A DNA stretch of 64,000 nucleotides from Micromonospora sp. CB01531 (GTDB lineage: Bacteria; Actinomycetota; Actinomycetes; Mycobacteriales; Micromonosporaceae), in NCBI RefSeq assembly GCF_001905095.1, contig NZ_LWLS01000062.1:62001-126000 (forward strand), in the 5' to 3' direction. This document shows, piece by piece, positions 1 to 9,574 of this stretch. The notes under the pieces were generated by a model that saw only the letters and a program-made list of their open reading frames with translations, had not been told where the DNA came from and ran no database searches. Within the stretch, counting starts at the first letter, position 1; the number at the start of each line of letters is the position of its first letter. The translations under genes were made by a program, and so were the position numbers.

Positions 1-1136
1 GCGGCCAGGTCCGGGCCGGTGGCCGTACCGCAGACGACCCGGCCCCCGGCGGAGCGCAGCGTGCCGTCGGCGTCCCGGCGGGTGCCGGCGTGGATGACCC
101 CGGGGCGGTCCGCGCCGGTGATCACGCCGCCGGTACGCGGCGCCGCCGGGTATCCCTCGGCGGCCACCACGACGGTGACCGCCGCGCCGTCCCGCCAGCG
201 CAGCGGCGGGTGCGCGGCCAGCGTGCCGGTGGCGGCGGCGTGCAGCAGCCCGGCGAGCGGCGTCTCCAGCAGGGCGAGGACGACCTGGGTCTCCGGGTCG
301 CCGAAGCGGGCGTTGAACTCGATCACGCGGGGGCCGGCGGCGGTGATCGCCAGGCCCACGTAGAGCAGGCCCGCGAACGGGGTGCCCCGGCGGCGCATCT
401 CGGCCAGCGTCGGGTGCACGACGTCGCGCATCACCTCATCCACCAAGCCGGGCGGCGCCCAGGGCAGCGGCGTGTACGCGCCCATGCCGCCGGTGTTCGG
501 GCCGGTGTCGCCGTCGCCGACCCGCTTGAAGTCCTGCGCGGGCAGCAGCGGCAGGGCCGCCTCCCCGTCGGTGACCACGAAGAGGGACACCTCGGGGCCG
601 GCCAGGTACTCCTCGACCACCACCCGGCCGCAGTCCTGCGCGTGCTTCGCGGCGACCGCCCGGTCGCTGGTCACCACGACGCCCTTGCCGGCGGCCAGTC
701 CGTCGTTCTTCACCACGTACGGCGGCCCGAACTCGTCCAGTGCTCTGCCGGTGCTCTCCTGCTCCGTGCAGGTGTACGCCCGCGCGGTCGGCACCTCGGC
801 GGCGGTCATCACGTCCTTGGCGAACGTCTTGGAACCCTCCAGCCGGGCCGCCTCCGCAGACGGGCCGAACACGGCGATGCCCTTGGCGCGTACCGCGTCG
901 GCGACCCCGGCCACCAGCGGCGCCTCCGGCCCGATCACCACCAGGTCAGCACCCACCTCGACGGCGAGCCCCGCCACCGCCGCCGGATCGGTCGGAGCAA
1001 CCTCCCGCAGCTCAGCCATGGCCGCGATCCCAGGATTCCCCGGCGCCGCGATCAACGCCGTGACGGACGGATCACCGGCCAACCCGAGCGCGAGCGCGTG
1101 CTCCCGCCCCCCACCACCTACAAGCAAAACCCGCAC
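1..1136 (-). CDS. purD: Phosphoribosylamine--glycine ligase, 3' end outside window
   Basis: PurD (GAR synthetase) joins glycine to 5-phosphoribosylamine with ATP, the second step of de novo purine synthesis in the cytosol. The reverse strand from GTG 1136 reads MRVLLVGGGGREHALA, the usual PurD N-terminus with its glycine-rich loop. ATP-grasp features follow: GPEAPLVAG, KNDGLAAGKGV, FKRVGDGDTGPNTGGMG and EFNARFGDPETQ. About 378 codons are present; the family is about 420, so roughly 40 C-terminal residues lie beyond base 1. The nearby ATG at 1146 is out of frame, so GTG 1136 is the start. purA lies upstream on the same strand with about 120 bp and a long palindrome between them. Confidence 0.93.
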   Translation of the reverse strand, partial: MRVLLVGGGGREHALALGLAGDPSVTALIAAPGNPGIAAMAELREVAPTDPAAVAGLAVEVGADLVVIGPEAPLVAGVADAVRAKGIAVFGPSAEAARLEGSKTFAKDVMTAAEVPTARAYTCTEQESTGRALDEFGPPYVVKNDGLAAGKGVVVTSDRAVAAKHAQDCGRVVVEEYLAGPEVSLFVVTDGEAALPLLPAQDFKRVGDGDTGPNTGGMGAYTPLPWAPPGLVDEVMRDVVHPTLAEMRRRGTPFAGLLYVGLAITAAGPRVIEFNARFGDPETQVVLALLETPLAGLLHAAATGTLAAHPPLRWRDGAAVTVVVAAEGYPAAPRTGGVITGADRPGVIHAGTRRDADGTLRSAGGRVVCGTATGPDLA

Positions 1137-1171
1137 AACCCCGCATCCTACTGACCCCACCTCCCCACCCC

Positions 1172-1232
1172 GTTGATCATGAGGTTAGCGGCGAGATGGA
1201 TCTCTGATCGTGCCGCTAACCTCATGATCAAC
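1172..1232. repeat. Long composite palindrome between purA and purD
   Basis: Two perfectly complementary 21-nt arms (1172-1192 and 1212-1232, core TGATCATGAGGTTAGCGGC) enclose a 19-nt loop. The loop contains a second small hairpin, GAGAT-GG-ATCTC (1193-1204). The element is AT-richer than its surroundings and has no U-run, so a simple terminator is not the obvious reading. It could be a dispersed repeat, a transcript-processing site or an attenuator between two purine genes. Confidence 0.85.
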
Positions 1233-1255
1233 AAAGCGATCCTGGGGTGGGGGTT

Positions 1256-2584
<1,329 letters not shown>

Positions 2585-2664
2585 TCAGCGAGCCCGGGGT
2601 GTCAGGCTAACAAGAGGTAACGGCGGGACCAGCAGGGGTTCGTCGAGAAGCAGGAGGCTCCTTC

Positions 2665-3663
2665 GTGTACGACGTGGTGCTGCTCAGCCTCGGCTCGGAG
2701 CGGGACGCGCCCGGCGGCGGCTGCGGCAGCGGCGGGGCCTGCTGCGGTGGCGCCTACGAAGCCGGCGGCGCGACGCCCGAGGAGCGCTGCGAGACCCCGC
2801 GCGTACCAGTGCTGGCCTGCGCGGACGCGCTGACCGCCCGGGGTGCCCGGGTGGAGACGGTCACCGCCCGCTCGGACGCCGACATCGACCAGGTGCTGGC
2901 CCGGCTCGACGGACCGCCGCGGGCGGACGGCCTCACCTGGCCCGATCCGGACGGCAAGACCCGCCTGGTGGTCGCCACGGCCAGTGACGGGCAGTTGCGC
3001 GCCGTGCTGCGCCGGTTGGTCCGGCGGTACGCTCCGCCGCCGAGCCGCCGTCCGGCCGACCTGCCCGGCAACCGGACGGTCCCGGATCTGCCGCCGGTCG
3101 GCGTACTCCCGCTCGATCCGGCCCGGACCGGGACGGCCCGTGACCTGGCCGCTCAGCTCGGGTTGCCGCGCGAACCGGCGGCGGTGGCCGCCGCGGTGCT
3201 GGACGGCACCGCCCGCCGGCTCGACCTGCTGCGCAACGACGGCGGCTCGGTGACCCTGGACGGCGCGCTGCTCGGCGCGGCCGACGACGCGGGCCGGCCG
3301 CTGCACTGGCGCGGCCGGGTCGAGGTCGACGACGCGGTCCTCTCCGACGGCGAGGAAGCGATCATGGCCTGCGCGATCGGCAACGCCGCCGGGTACGCGC
3401 GCCTCGACGACGTGACGCTGCTGGCCGACCCGGACCCGACCGACGGCCGGGTCGAGGTGGCGGTGGCCGTTCCGGTGGTCACCCGCTCCAGGTTGGGCCG
3501 CAGGCGGGTACGCCTCGAGGTGCGCCGGGCGCGAGGCCGGGCGGTGGCGGTCGTGCCCCGCGACGAAAAGGTGCCCTTCCTCGACGACGGCGTCGAGGGC
3601 GAGCTGAACCGAAAGCGGTCCTGGTGGACCGAGCCGGGCGCCTGGGCGGTCTGGACGTCCTGA
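2665..3663 (+). CDS. Diacylglycerol-kinase/NAD-kinase-like protein with Cys-rich N-terminus
   Basis: A 332-residue protein beginning at GTG 2665, chosen because AGGAGG lies 7 nt upstream at 2652-2657. Residues 17-46 form an unusual Gly/Cys-rich stretch (GGCGSGGACCGG, then ERCETP and VLACAD). The remainder looks like a lipid/NAD-kinase-type fold: an alternating alpha/beta first half, and a beta-rich second half with GRVEVDDAVLSDGEEAIMA and a terminal basic segment. I assign the superfamily only tentatively; the Gly-rich nucleotide loop is not canonical. No signal peptide or membrane helix is visible. It is divergent from purA and followed 72 bp later by the ParA-like gene. No substrate can be inferred. 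Confidence 0.45.
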   Translation: MYDVVLLSLGSERDAPGGGCGSGGACCGGAYEAGGATPEERCETPRVPVLACADALTARGARVETVTARSDADIDQVLARLDGPPRADGLTWPDPDGKTRLVVATASDGQLRAVLRRLVRRYAPPPSRRPADLPGNRTVPDLPPVGVLPLDPARTGTARDLAAQLGLPREPAAVAAAVLDGTARRLDLLRNDGGSVTLDGALLGAADDAGRPLHWRGRVEVDDAVLSDGEEAIMACAIGNAAGYARLDDVTLLADPDPTDGRVEVAVAVPVVTRSRLGRRRVRLEVRRARGRAVAVVPRDEKVPFLDDGVEGELNRKRSWWTEPGAWAVWTS

Positions 3664-3735
3664 CCTCCGTCGATCTCGTGCGGCCCCCCGGCTGACCGGA
3701 CGGCCTATCCTCGGCGGGAGGAAGGGGGAGGAACC

Positions 3736-5592
3736 GTGGTGCACGAGAACGCCGACCGGGCCCACGTACCGGGCCATCCGCAGGTGCCGGAGCGGGACAT
3801 CGAACCGCTCTGGCCGCCGGAGCAGACCGACCCGACCACCGCCGTTCCGTCCTGGGCGGCTCCCAGCCAACCAGGCGCGCCCGCCTGGCCCGCGCCGCCC
3901 CCGAACGACGCCGCACCGGCGCCCGGCGTGCCGGTGGGCGGCGCGCCCACGGGACCGGCCCGGGACGCCGCGGCCACCGGCGCGGCGACGGACGACCTGA
4001 CGCGGGCGGGCGGCGCCGGCAACGGGGTGCCCGCGCCCCGCCCGGCGCAACCTCCGGTCGACCTGGACCTCCCGTTCACCCTCGACCAACCGGCGGTCGC
4101 CCCGAGCAGGTCCCCGAGCGCCGATGGCCGGTCGGCCGGCACCCCGGCGGCCGGGTCGGCATCGACCGGCGCGGGGGCGGGCGGCGGATCCGGCACCCCG
4201 GACCGGTCCTCGAACGGCTCCGGGCAGGCCGACGACCCCCCGGCCGGCACCGGCAGCCGGACGGATTCGCCCTGGGCCCAGCCGCCGCAGCGGTCGACCA
4301 CCGGGCCGGCCGAGCCGGCCACCGACGCGCCAGGTCCGGACGCCGTGCCGCCCGCCGAGGGGCAGCCGGACGCTCCGCCGCCGCCCCGGCTCGGGCCGTT
4401 CCCGCCCTCCCCGGGCGTGCCGCTCCCGCAGTCCGCGTACGGGAACGGCACGGGCTATCCGCCGGGGCCGGGCGGGTACGGGCAGCCGGACGGGTCGGCG
4501 TACCCGCCACCACCCGCGGCGGGCGGGCCCGTGCCGCCCACCCCTACACCGGGCTGGTACCCGTCCGCCTGGCCCCAGCAGGGCACCCCGCCGCAGCAGC
4601 CCGGCCCGCCGCAGCAGCCGGCACCCACCGCGTACCCGGAGCCGGCCTGGACGCCGGAGGGCGGGGCGCCCCCGACCGCGGAGGACTTCGCCCGGCGCCG
4701 GCAGGCCCGGCCGGTCGATCCGGTGGCCACCATGGGCGTCCGGGCGGTGGTGAACCGGCTCGGCCTGGTCCGCCTCCCACCGGGTCAGCACGAGCAGGAG
4801 GTACGGCGCGACATCGAGATGGTCCGCCGCAACTTCGGCGGGCTCCGCCAGGTGACCGTGGTCAACCCGAAGGGCGGCGCCGGCAAGACGGTGGCCATCC
4901 TGCTGCTCGCCATGACCTTCGGCCAGAAGCGCGGCGGATACGTGCTGGCCTGGGACAACAACGAGACCCAGGGGACCCTCGGGATGCGGGCCCAGCAGGA
5001 CTTCCACTCGCGTACGGTGCGGGACATGCTGCGCGACCTGGCCCAGTTCCAGGGCGCGCACGGCCGGGTCGGCGACCTGTCGCAGTACGTCCGCTCGCAG
5101 GGCGAGGGGATGTTCGACGTGCTCGCCTCGGACGAGTCGGCGACCGGCGGCGAGATGCTCACAGCGGCGGCGTTCGCCGAGATCCGCGAGGTGGTCAGCC
5201 GCTTCTACAAGCTGATCTTCGTGGACACCGGGAACAACGTCCGGGCGCAGAACTGGCAGGCCGCGATGGACGCCACCGACCAGCTCGTGGTCACCATGTC
5301 GGCGCGGAACGACTCGGCGGAGACCGCCGCGCGGATGCTCGACCACCTGGAGCAGAGTGGCCGGCAGCGGCTGGTCCGGCAGGCGGTGACGGTGGTGTCG
5401 ATGCCGCCGTCGCGCAAGGAGATCGACCTGCCGGCCATCCAGGGGCACTTCGCCGCCCGGACCCGGGCAGTGCTGCTCGCGCCGTACGAGCGGCTCATCG
5501 ACACCGGCGAGCCGATCCGGTACGGGCAGCTCTCCTCGGCCACCCGGGACGCCTGGCTGAAGATCGCCGCCGCGGTGGCGGAAGGACTGTGA
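3736..5592 (+). CDS. MinD/ParA-like ATPase with long proline-rich N-terminal domain
   Basis: A 618-residue protein. Residues 1 to about 335 are low-complexity and Pro/Gly/Ala-rich (many PPG, QPG and YP motifs) and probably disordered. The C-terminal 270 residues are a SIMIBI/ParA-type ATPase: deviant Walker A PKGGAGKT near residue 378, then LAWDNNETQGTLG and IFVDTGNNVRAQNWQAAMD. The architecture resembles EspI-type proteins of type VII secretion loci, where a proline-rich head precedes a MinD domain. No ESX genes are present in this window, so that link is inference. GTG 3736 follows GGGGGAGGAACC, a strong ribosome site. The gene ends in a bidirectional hairpin. Confidence 0.8.
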   Translation: MVHENADRAHVPGHPQVPERDIEPLWPPEQTDPTTAVPSWAAPSQPGAPAWPAPPPNDAAPAPGVPVGGAPTGPARDAAATGAATDDLTRAGGAGNGVPAPRPAQPPVDLDLPFTLDQPAVAPSRSPSADGRSAGTPAAGSASTGAGAGGGSGTPDRSSNGSGQADDPPAGTGSRTDSPWAQPPQRSTTGPAEPATDAPGPDAVPPAEGQPDAPPPPRLGPFPPSPGVPLPQSAYGNGTGYPPGPGGYGQPDGSAYPPPPAAGGPVPPTPTPGWYPSAWPQQGTPPQQPGPPQQPAPTAYPEPAWTPEGGAPPTAEDFARRRQARPVDPVATMGVRAVVNRLGLVRLPPGQHEQEVRRDIEMVRRNFGGLRQVTVVNPKGGAGKTVAILLLAMTFGQKRGGYVLAWDNNETQGTLGMRAQQDFHSRTVRDMLRDLAQFQGAHGRVGDLSQYVRSQGEGMFDVLASDESATGGEMLTAAAFAEIREVVSRFYKLIFVDTGNNVRAQNWQAAMDATDQLVVTMSARNDSAETAARMLDHLEQSGRQRLVRQAVTVVSMPPSRKEIDLPAIQGHFAARTRAVLLAPYERLIDTGEPIRYGQLSSATRDAWLKIAAAVAEGL

Positions 5593-5600
5593 CCAGGCGC

Positions 5601-5636
5601 GACGGCCGGCCCGACCGGGTGGTCGGACCGGCCGTC
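5601..5636. terminator. Bidirectional hairpin terminator
   Basis: A 16-bp stem with one mismatch (5601-5616 / 5621-5636) and a 4-nt loop lies between the converging ParA-like and DUF3151 genes. No U-run follows, as is usual for actinomycete terminators. Confidence 0.7.
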
Positions 5637-5644
5637 ACCGCAGG

Positions 5645-6073
5645 TCAGAGGGTGGCGAGGGCGTCCGCGGCGGCCGGGTCGCAGTCGCGGAGGAACTGGG
5701 CGCAGCGGGCCGCCTCGTCGGCCTCGCCGATCTCGCCGGCGGACCGGGAGAGCACGTAGAGGCAGCGCAGGAAGCCCCGGTTGGGCTTGTGCGACCAGGG
5801 CACCGGGCCGTGCCCCTTCCAGCCGGCGCGGCGCAGCTGGTCCAGCCCGCGGTGGTAGCCGGTACGCGCGTAGGCGTACGCCGGGACGACCTGGCCCGCG
5901 GCGAGCGCCCGGGCGGCCAGTGCCGCCCAGGCCGCGCTGTGGGCCGGGAAGCGGGCCGCGACGTCCTGGTACGCCTCGTCGGTGTCCTGCTCGGCGGCGG
6001 CGGCCAGCGCGGCGTCGGCCTCCTCGTGCGCGGGCAGGAGGGTGGCCGGTGGCTCAGGCAACAGGTTCTGCAT
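5645..6073 (-). CDS. DUF3151 family protein
   Basis: A 142-residue soluble alpha-helical protein starting MQNLLPEPPATLLP. It shows the features I recall for DUF3151: GWKGHGPVPWSHKPNRGFLRCLY and helical, TPR-like pairs such as YAYARTGYHRGLDQLRR. An in-frame TTG at 6085 would add four residues, but ATG 6073 gives the family N-terminus, so I chose it. Function is unknown. In mycobacteria the homologue also lies between purA and fba, which matches the neighbourhood here. It converges on the ParA-like gene and shares its terminator. Confidence 0.8.
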   Translation of the reverse strand: MQNLLPEPPATLLPAHEEADAALAAAAEQDTDEAYQDVAARFPAHSAAWAALAARALAAGQVVPAYAYARTGYHRGLDQLRRAGWKGHGPVPWSHKPNRGFLRCLYVLSRSAGEIGEADEAARCAQFLRDCDPAAADALATL

Positions 6074-6251
6074 CGCCCCATTCAACCCGCTTCGCGCCGG
6101 GGTACGCGAGGGGGTCCGGCGAGCCGGTCCACTGAACGGCTGAGGGGTTCGTCACGCCTGCGGCGGGCCGGCACGTACCCCCGGCCCATGCCACGCGGAG
6201 ATATTTTCCACTACAACTAAAGATCCGGAGCCTCCCCAGGACCCGGTTATG

Positions 6252-6284
6252 CAGGAGCCCGGTGGCCTGGCCGCCGGGCTCCTG
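6252..6284. repeat. Perfect hairpin upstream of the LOG gene
   Basis: Inverted arms CAGGAGCCCGG / CCGGGCTCCTG (6252-6262 and 6274-6284) with an 11-nt loop, 52 nt before the GTG start at 6336. It could be a 5'-UTR structure or a terminator. The rest of 6074-6335 shows no gene; an AT-rich patch at about 6208-6226 is the only promoter-like composition. Confidence 0.55.
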
Positions 6285-6335
6285 TCCGTCCGGCCGGCGT
6301 TTGGCCGGCTTGCCCGGCCGGGGCAGGATGATCTC

Positions 6336-7550
6336 GTGCCGACCCCACCTCCCGCGGACGTCATCGAGCCGCACGACACCAGCATCGACGAGATCGAGAC
6401 CCGGGCCGAGTTCGACCGGCGGCTGGCCGAAGGCACCCTCGCCGGGCTGACCGTGCAGGGCCTCCGCCTCGACCTCGACCCGGTCCCCGACCTGCGCGGC
6501 GTCGAGGTCGCCGGCACCCTCTTCGTGGGCTGCCGGTTCGCCGGCCGGGAGGTCGGCGCGGACCTGGTCCGGCGCGGCGCCAACGTCGTCCCGCCCTTCT
6601 CCGGGCTGCCCTACCCCACCCAGCCGGCCCACCTCTACACCGCCGACGAACTGGCCGCCGGCTTCACGGACGGCGGCTTCGCCGGGATGTACGACACCCG
6701 GGTGTACACGCACTTCCGGGCGCACGGCGGCGCGCTGCCGGACGTCCGGGAGGCGCTCGGCCAGCGGCTGCACGACCACGGGGTGGACAACGCCCTGGCC
6801 GATGCCACCCGGACCTGGCTGGCGGTGCACGGGCCGCAGTCCGTGGTGGGTGTGATGGGTGGGCACGCCGTGCCGCGCGGCAGCGCCGCGTACCGGATGG
6901 CGGCGGTGCTGGGCTGGGAGCTGGCGCGGGCCGACCGGCTGGTGGTGACCGGCGGCGGGCCCGGCGTGATGGAGGCGGCGAACCTAGGCGCCTTCCTCGC
7001 GGCCTGGCCGGCAGAGGAACTGACCGCGGCGATCGACCTGCTCGCCACCGCCCCCGACTTCACCGACCACGACCGCTACACCGAGGTCGCGCTCCGGGTC
7101 CGGGAGCGGTACGCCGCCGGGCCGACGCTGCCCACGCCCCGTCCCGCCGCAGCCGGCACCGAGTGGGCCCGCTCCGGCGGGCTGGCCATCCCCACCTGGC
7201 TGTACGGGCACGAGCCGGCGAACCTGTTCGCCGGGCGGATCGCCAAGTACTTCTCCAACGCCATCCGGGAGGACACCATCCTGCGGCTGGCCCGGGGCGG
7301 GATCGTCTTCGCGCCGGGCCGGGCCGGGACGGTGCAGGAGGTGTTCCAGGCGGCCACCAAGACCTACTACGGCACCGACGGGGCGAGCGGCGCGTACGTG
7401 TTCCTCGATCGGACCTACTGGACCACCGAGCTGCCGGTCGAGTCGCTGCTGCGGCCGCTGCTGGCCGCCTCCCCCTTCGGCGACCTGTCGTCCACGGTGC
7501 ACCTCACCGACGACGTGCGGGAGGCGGTCCGGCTGCTCACCGCTGGGTGA
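6336..7550 (+). CDS. LOG-family (lysine-decarboxylase-like) Rossmann protein
   Basis: A 404-residue protein. GTG 6336 is preferred over the upstream in-frame ATG 6249 because GGCAGGA sits 7 nt before it and the ATG lies within a hairpin. Residues 165-260 hold the Rossmann nucleotide-binding segment with VVGVMGGHAVPRG and VTGGGPGVMEAANLG. The LOG signature PGGxGTxxE appears as APGRAGTVQE (near residue 329), with Arg in place of a Gly. Small LOG proteins release cytokinin-type bases from nucleotide monophosphates. This longer form has an N-terminal extension of about 150 residues, and its substrate is unknown. It ends at a perfect hairpin shared with fba. Confidence 0.75.
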   Translation: MPTPPPADVIEPHDTSIDEIETRAEFDRRLAEGTLAGLTVQGLRLDLDPVPDLRGVEVAGTLFVGCRFAGREVGADLVRRGANVVPPFSGLPYPTQPAHLYTADELAAGFTDGGFAGMYDTRVYTHFRAHGGALPDVREALGQRLHDHGVDNALADATRTWLAVHGPQSVVGVMGGHAVPRGSAAYRMAAVLGWELARADRLVVTGGGPGVMEAANLGAFLAAWPAEELTAAIDLLATAPDFTDHDRYTEVALRVRERYAAGPTLPTPRPAAAGTEWARSGGLAIPTWLYGHEPANLFAGRIAKYFSNAIREDTILRLARGGIVFAPGRAGTVQEVFQAATKTYYGTDGASGAYVFLDRTYWTTELPVESLLRPLLAASPFGDLSSTVHLTDDVREAVRLLTAG

Positions 7551-7559
7551 AAACCGAAC

Positions 7560-7587
7560 GGCCGGCTCCCGTTGCGGGGAGCCGGCC
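7560..7587. terminator. Bidirectional terminator between LOG gene and fba
   Basis: Perfect 11-bp stem GGCCGGCTCCC / GGGAGCCGGCC with a 6-nt loop between converging genes, 20 bp from the fba stop. Confidence 0.8.
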
Positions 7588-7606
7588 GCCGTGACGGGCT
7601 GGTGGA

Positions 7607-8632
7607 CTACTTGTTCATCGTGGTGCCGGTGGAGCGCAGCGCCTCGCAGGCCTCGACGACCCGGGCGGCCATGCCGGCCTCGGCGGCCTTGCCCCAGACC
7701 CGCGGGTCGTACATCTTCTTGTTGCCGACCTCGCCGTCGACCTTGAGCACGCCGTCATAGTTGCGGAACATGTGGTCCGCCACCGGCCGGGTGAAGCAGT
7801 ACTGGGTGTCGGTGTCGATGTTCATCTTCACCACGCCGTAGTCCAGCGCCTCGCGGATCTCCGACAGCAGCGAGCCGGAACCGCCGTGGAAGACCAGGCT
7901 GAGCGGCTTCTCCTTGCCGTACTTGGCGCCGACCGCCACCTGGATGTGGTTGAGCACCTCGGGGCGGAGCTTGACGTTGCCCGGCTTGTAGACGCCGTGC
8001 ACGTTGCCGAAGGTCAGCGCCGCCATGTAGCGGCCCTTCTCGCCGAGGCCGAGCGCCTCGACCATGGCCAGGCCGTCCTCGACAGTGGTGTAGAGCTTCT
8101 CGTTGATGGCGTTCTCGACGCCATCCTCCTCGCCGCCGACAACGCCGACCTCGATCTCGAGGACGATCTTGCCCTTGGCGGCCTCGGTGAGCAGCTCCTC
8201 GGCGATCTGCAGGTTCTCCGGCACCGGCACGGCCGAGCCGTCCCACATGTGCGACTGGAACAGCGGCTCCTTACCGCGCTGCACCCGCTCCTGGGAGATC
8301 TTCATCAGCGGCCGGACGAACTTGTCCAGCTTGTCCTTCGGGCAGTGGTCGGTGTGCAGGGCGATGTTGACCGGGTAGTGCTTCGCCACCTCGTGGGCGT
8401 ACTTCGCGAAGGCGACCGCGCCGCTGACCATGTCCTTCACGGACGGGCCGGAGAGGTACTCGGCGCCACCGGTGGAGACCTGGATGATGCCGTCGCTCTC
8501 CGCGTCGGCGAAGCCCTTCAGCGCCGCGTTCAGCGTCTGCGACGACGTCACGTTGATGGCCGGGTACGCGTAGTGGCCGGCCTTGGCGCGATCCAGCATC
8601 TCCGCGTAAGCCTCGGGGGAAGCGATGGGCAT
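7607..8632 (-). CDS. fba: Class II fructose-bisphosphate aldolase
   Basis: Zinc-dependent aldolase that interconverts fructose-1,6-bisphosphate with DHAP and glyceraldehyde-3-phosphate in glycolysis and gluconeogenesis. At 341 residues it matches the long class II actinobacterial form. Visible motifs are YPAINVTSSQT near the N-terminus, ALHTDHCPKD with the catalytic Asp and zinc His, EIEVGVVGGEEDG, FGNVHGVYKPG with a zinc His, and LVFHGGSGS followed by MNIDTDTQY for phosphate binding. ATG 8632 is the start. The gene is monocistronic, with terminators or divergent promoters on both sides. Confidence 0.96.
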   Translation of the reverse strand: MPIASPEAYAEMLDRAKAGHYAYPAINVTSSQTLNAALKGFADAESDGIIQVSTGGAEYLSGPSVKDMVSGAVAFAKYAHEVAKHYPVNIALHTDHCPKDKLDKFVRPLMKISQERVQRGKEPLFQSHMWDGSAVPVPENLQIAEELLTEAAKGKIVLEIEVGVVGGEEDGVENAINEKLYTTVEDGLAMVEALGLGEKGRYMAALTFGNVHGVYKPGNVKLRPEVLNHIQVAVGAKYGKEKPLSLVFHGGSGSLLSEIREALDYGVVKMNIDTDTQYCFTRPVADHMFRNYDGVLKVDGEVGNKKMYDPRVWGKAAEAGMAARVVEACEALRSTGTTMNK

Positions 8633-8763
8633 GTCGAACGCTCCTTACTTACCGCTGTCGGCCGTGCAGGCCGCTGTCTTCCTTGGGTGCGCCGGACCGC
8701 GCTGTCCACCGCGGGCAGTATCCCGTAGCAGGCGGCGACCGGCACAACCGGCCCGGGAACCGC

Positions 8764-9147
8764 TCACCGGCGGCCCGGCCGGTCCGGCACCACGACGCTG
8801 ATCAGCCAGCTCACCACGGCCATCACGATCGCTCCCCAGAAGCCGGCCCAGAATCCGTCCACCTGGAACGGCAGCTCCAACTGCCGGGCGATCCAGCCGG
8901 TGAGCAGGAACAGCAGGGCGTTGACCACGAGCGCGAACAGACCGAGCGTGAGCAGGTAGAACACGCAGCCGAAAACCTTGATGACCGGCTTGAGCACCGC
9001 GTTGACCACGCCGAAGATGACCGCCACCACGACCAGGGTGAGCACCGTCTCCGTACCGGTGCGCCCGGTCACCTCCACCCCCGGCACGATCAGCGTGGTG
9101 ATCCACAGCGCGAACGCGGTGGTCACCAGTCGGATCAGGAGGCCCAC
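8764..9147 (-). CDS. Four-helix membrane protein, phage-holin-4/YvlD family
   Basis: A 127-residue integral membrane protein. The start is moved to GTG 9147 (MGLLIRLVTTAFALWI), because the upstream extension is hydrophilic and lacks a ribosome site, while CCAGGA lies before this GTG. Four hydrophobic segments are visible, the third containing VNAVLKPVIKVFGCVFYLLTLG, the typical NxxLKP signature of the family. It closes with VVPDRPGRR. In Bacillus, YvlD-type proteins belong to envelope-stress operons, and no lysis role is implied. Its orientation upstream of fba suggests an independent transcript. Confidence 0.75.
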   Translation of the reverse strand: MGLLIRLVTTAFALWITTLIVPGVEVTGRTGTETVLTLVVVAVIFGVVNAVLKPVIKVFGCVFYLLTLGLFALVVNALLFLLTGWIARQLELPFQVDGFWAGFWGAIVMAVVSWLISVVVPDRPGRR

Positions 9148-9326
9148 GCCACCATCCTGGCACCGGAAACCGGGCCCGGAGGGACAATCCGCCGACTCGC
9201 CCGGGCGGGGGTTAGGTCGCACCCGCCGCCGGGCCCGCCGTGCGGTTCGGCCGGCACCGAGCGGGACCCGGAGCCAGCCCGTACGGTGTGGTGGTGACTG
9301 TCCGCACCGAGATCCAGGGAGGGACG

Positions 9327-9539
9327 ATGGGTCAGCCCGACGAGGACTTCGCCCCGAGCGACCACCTCGCTCCGGAGGAGCGGGACCTGGAGGCGGAGCC
9401 GGCCGACGCGGTCGAGCAGGCGGCGGCGATCAACCCGGAGGACGGCGACATCGAGCCGCACCGCGGCCTGGAGGTCGGCGACTGGGACGCCATGGAACAG
9501 GCCCGGGTGGTCACTGCCGACGAGGACGACTACCGCTGA
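9327..9539 (+). CDS. Small acidic protein of unknown function
   Basis: A 70-residue hydrophilic protein, MGQPDEDFAPSDHL to DEDDYR, very rich in Asp/Glu and with no Cys. ATG 9327 is supported by AGGGAGGG at 9316-9323; upstream in-frame starts have no such site. I do not recognise a characterised family. It is probably soluble and disordered. It ends 35 bp from the converging LCP gene, sharing a hairpin. Confidence 0.7.
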   Translation: MGQPDEDFAPSDHLAPEERDLEAEPADAVEQAAAINPEDGDIEPHRGLEVGDWDAMEQARVVTADEDDYR

Positions 9540-9541
9540 CC

Positions 9542-9574
9542 AGGCGGGAGGGGCCGGCTCGGCTCCTCCTGCCT
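9542..9574 (+). terminator. Terminator hairpin after the small acidic gene
   Basis: A 14-bp stem (9542-9555 / 9561-9574) whose two imperfect positions become G-U pairs in plus-strand RNA but A-C mismatches on the other strand. It therefore favours termination of the plus-strand gene. Confidence 0.65.

Noticed and set aside
1172..1232. IS-element terminal repeats
   Set aside because: Only a 19-nt loop lies between the arms and there is no transposase.
2602..5448. 948-codon minus-strand frame
   Set aside because: It spans two well-supported plus-strand genes and their intergenic gap, with Arg/Gly/Pro composition typical of shadow frames.
8764..9147. Prophage remnant because of the holin-type name
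   Set aside because: The family is a common chromosomal membrane protein, and no other phage gene is present.
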